Assembly (NCBI GenBank): GCA_963828415.1
Contig: CAWHEI010000001.1
Location: 620,001-684,000, forward strand
From: Sva-07 sp963828415
GTDB lineage: Bacteria; Actinomycetota; Acidimicrobiia; Acidimicrobiales; Ilumatobacteraceae
Reading direction: 5' to 3'
DNA length: 64,000 nt
Of the stretch, positions 62,190-64,000 are shown one piece after another. The translations under genes were made by a program, and so were the position numbers. The notes under the pieces were generated by a model. It saw only the letters and a program-made list of their open reading frames with translations. It searched no databases and was not told the origin of the DNA. Numbering within the stretch: the first letter of the stretch is position 1; every line of letters starts with the position of its first letter.

Positions 62190-63287
62190 TCAACGGGAGG
62201 ATGGGAGCAGCGACTGGTAGATCTCCACGTACCGGTCGGTCAGCGAGGTCATCGCGAAGTCTTCCGCTCGCACATCACCGGTTCCCCGCAACCGCCGAGA
62301 GAGCGCATGATCGGTGGTCACCCTGCCCAATGCGTCGCCGAGCGCCTCGACGTCTCCGGGCTCGACGAGGAGTGCGTCGACGTCGTGGGTGGCCACGTTC
62401 CGGTAGCCGTCGAGCGAGCTCGCCACGACGGTCGTGCTCGCCGCCATCGCCTCGATCAGGACGACACCGAACGATTCGCCACGCAACGACGGCGCACAGA
62501 ACACGTCGGCCGCTCGGAGCCGGGCGAACTTCTCGTCGTCGGTGACCCGTCCGAGCCAGTGGAATCGATCGTCACCGGCCGTTGCTGCGGTCAGCTCGGC
62601 CGTGTCGGGACCGTCGCTGCCGATCCAGACGTCGACGTCGAGGGCGCTGGTCACGACGGCATCCACCAGTACCCGCAACCCCTTGCGTTCCTCGTGTCGA
62701 CCGCAGAAGAACACCGTCGGTCGCGCAGGAACGCGACCCGACTCACTCGACCACGGCGCAATCGAACGGATGGCGTCGAGTTCGACGCCGTTGAACAACA
62801 CCTCGTACTCGCCGCCGAGGTGGCTGCGCACCAGTTCGAGGGCGTCCTTCGACACGACCACCTTGTGGTCGATTCTTCTGATGAGTCGGGTGAGCGCCGG
62901 CTTCAGGATCCGATAGCTGGCCGATGTGCCGGCGGCGTGGAACGTCCCGACGGTCGGCGCCGAATGGACCATCAAGGCAGTGGACGTCGGACCCGGCGCG
63001 AGCGGCTCGTGGAGGTGAATCACGTCGAACTGTTCATCGGCGAGTACTCGCAGCGTCCGGAGGGCTGCTGACGGATCAGGGGCGATCGGAGCGATCGAGC
63101 CGTTGGCCGACAATGGCAGCGAGTCGCCGAGCGGCGTGACGAACGACTCGGGTGGCGGTCCGTCGCATGGTCCGATGACACGCGCCTCGTGTCCGCGCCG
63201 TCGCAGCTCGCGTGCGAGACCGAGCGCCTGCGCCTGCACGCCTCCCGGCACCGTGAGACTGTACGGGCAGACGATGCCGATCCTCAT
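62190..63287 (-). CDS. pimA: PimA-like phosphatidylinositol mannosyltransferase (GT4)
   Basis: 365 aa GT-B enzyme. Seen: the N-terminal CPYSLTVPGGVQAQALGLARELRRRGHEARVIGP (acceptor/nucleotide loop of PimA), FHAAGTS, FCGRHEERKGL (donor phosphate loop) and SLRGESFGVVLIEAMAA (E-x7-E motif). PimA adds the first mannose from GDP-mannose to phosphatidylinositol. In mycobacteria pimA sits close upstream of pdxS, as here. Specificity is inferred from sequence and position; other PI-linked hexoses are possible. Confidence 0.85.
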   Translation of the reverse strand: MRIGIVCPYSLTVPGGVQAQALGLARELRRRGHEARVIGPCDGPPPESFVTPLGDSLPLSANGSIAPIAPDPSAALRTLRVLADEQFDVIHLHEPLAPGPTSTALMVHSAPTVGTFHAAGTSASYRILKPALTRLIRRIDHKVVVSKDALELVRSHLGGEYEVLFNGVELDAIRSIAPWSSESGRVPARPTVFFCGRHEERKGLRVLVDAVVTSALDVDVWIGSDGPDTAELTAATAGDDRFHWLGRVTDDEKFARLRAADVFCAPSLRGESFGVVLIEAMAASTTVVASSLDGYRNVATHDVDALLVEPGDVEALGDALGRVTTDHALSRRLRGTGDVRAEDFAMTSLTDRYVEIYQSLLPSSR

Positions 63288-63301
63288 GGGCTCGTCACGA
63301 C

Positions 63302-64000
63302 TCAGGCCACCCCGAAGCGACGCTGGAGTTCCTCGGCTTCGAGCGGACCCGACAACAGATACCCCTGCCCGATGTCACACCCCAGCGCCTGCAACGCGCG
63401 CAGCTGGGCTGGACGCTCGATGCCTTCGGCTATCGAGATCACGTCGAGCCCGGACGTGAGCTGCAGGATCATTCTGGCCAACGACATGTCGAGCGTTTCC
63501 TCGTCGAGTTCGTCGATGAACTGACGGTCGATCTTGACGATGTCGACAGGGAACTGTTGCAGATACGACAGCGAGCAGTAGCCGGTTCCGAAGTCATCGA
63601 TTGCAATGAGTACACCAAGTTCCCGCAGCGGGGCAAGGTTGTCCGATGCCGACTCGATCTCCTCGACGAGCATCGTCTCGGTGAACTCGAGTACGACGAG
63701 TGTCGGATCGAGTCGGTGGACCTCGAGCGAACGTCGCACCTGATCGACGAATTCGGGTGACCGTATCTGCAACGCCGAGACGTTGATGCTGACGCGCTGC
63801 GGTCCTCTCTCCTGCCACTGCGAGGCCGCCTTGATGCTCTGGTCGACCACCCATCTCCCGATGGGCACGATGAGGCCCGCCCGCTCAGCGATCGGGATGA
63901 ACTCCGAAGGGGCGATCGGCCCACGGGTGGGATGCTCCCAGCGCAGCAGCGATTCCGCACCGACGACGCGGTGCGTCCGAAGATCGACCATCGGCTGGAA
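63302..64000 (-). CDS. EAL-domain cyclic-di-GMP phosphodiesterase, 5' end cut by window
   Basis: 232 C-terminal residues, frame open to the right edge. Nearly the whole EAL domain is visible, with the catalytic set intact: E in the signature (here ESLLRW for EALLRW), N in INVSALQ, E in LEFTETML, DD in AIDDFGTGYCSL, K in VKIDRQFI, E in IAEGIE and Q in GCDIGQGYLLSGPL. It should therefore hydrolyse c-di-GMP. Domains upstream (PAS, GGDEF or membrane) are outside the window. It ends 14 nt before pimA starts. Confidence 0.9.
   Translation of the reverse strand, partial: FQPMVDLRTHRVVGAESLLRWEHPTRGPIAPSEFIPIAERAGLIVPIGRWVVDQSIKAASQWQERGPQRVSINVSALQIRSPEFVDQVRRSLEVHRLDPTLVVLEFTETMLVEEIESASDNLAPLRELGVLIAIDDFGTGYCSLSYLQQFPVDIVKIDRQFIDELDEETLDMSLARMILQLTSGLDVISIAEGIERPAQLRALQALGCDIGQGYLLSGPLEAEELQRRFGVA

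Overview
This is 64 kb of high-GC chromosome, packed with genes and with no gap over 300 bases. It is most likely from an actinobacterium of the class Acidimicrobiia (Ilumatobacter-like); that placement is an inference. Support comes from mycobacteria-like gene order, mycothiol-type (MDMPI) proteins, an actinobacterial arabinan-precursor pathway, a TlyA methyltransferase, many GTG starts in GTGA/ATGA stop-start overlaps, and bacterial queuosine genes that mycobacteria lack. No rRNA, tRNA, CRISPR array or insertion sequence was seen.

Region 1 (1-20 kb) is an envelope-glycan locus. Two very large AftD-like arabinofuranosyltransferases (the first cut by the window edge) flank two OafA-type acyltransferases and a GT-C glycosyltransferase. 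Next come a Ppm1-like polyprenol-phosphate mannose synthase and a minus-strand run of GT4, dprE2, dprE1, a methyltransferase, a UbiA-type decaprenyl-phosphate phosphoribosyltransferase and a HAD phosphatase. Together these could make decaprenyl-phosphoryl-arabinose and use it outside the membrane.

Region 2 (20-25 kb) continues the same minus-strand run upstream: aroA, tyrA, a large-subunit pseudouridine synthase, scpB and scpA. trpS is divergent from scpA. A MATE transporter follows trpS.

Region 3 (27.2-30.4 kb) looks accessory. It holds a TetR regulator with a near-perfect 31-nt palindrome across its start codon, coupled to an MDMPI-type enzyme and a di-iron metallo-beta-lactamase-fold protein. 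A ParDE toxin-antitoxin pair with its own palindrome follows.

Region 4 (30.4-38.8 kb) is the actinobacterial block HAD-IIA, (PhaF/histone-like protein), tlyA, nadK, recN, pyrG, NUDIX, xerD, plus an HD-domain gene. In Mycobacterium this block runs on to scpAB; here regions 2 and 3 interrupt it. Region 5 (38.8-42.4 kb) holds a DUF1015 protein, an SSB-like protein, a Gfo/Idh/MocA oxidoreductase and a hot-dog-like protein.

Region 6 (42.4-63.3 kb) is a second conserved block, read on the minus strand from pimA: lemA, htpX, DUF3048 lipoprotein, pdxS, pdxT, yebC, peroxiredoxin, ruvCAB, queA, DUF402, tgt, yajC, secD, secF, apt, relA, hisS, aspS. An EAL-domain protein is cut by the right edge.

Two themes cross the window. 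First, at least twelve genes have a TAnnnT hexamer 6-8 nt before the start codon and no Shine-Dalgarno sequence, as expected for leaderless transcripts. Second, three genes (the methyltransferase near dprE1, secF and the DUF402 gene) each carry an apparent single-base frameshift. That points to sequence error or recent mutation and should be settled before those proteins are used.
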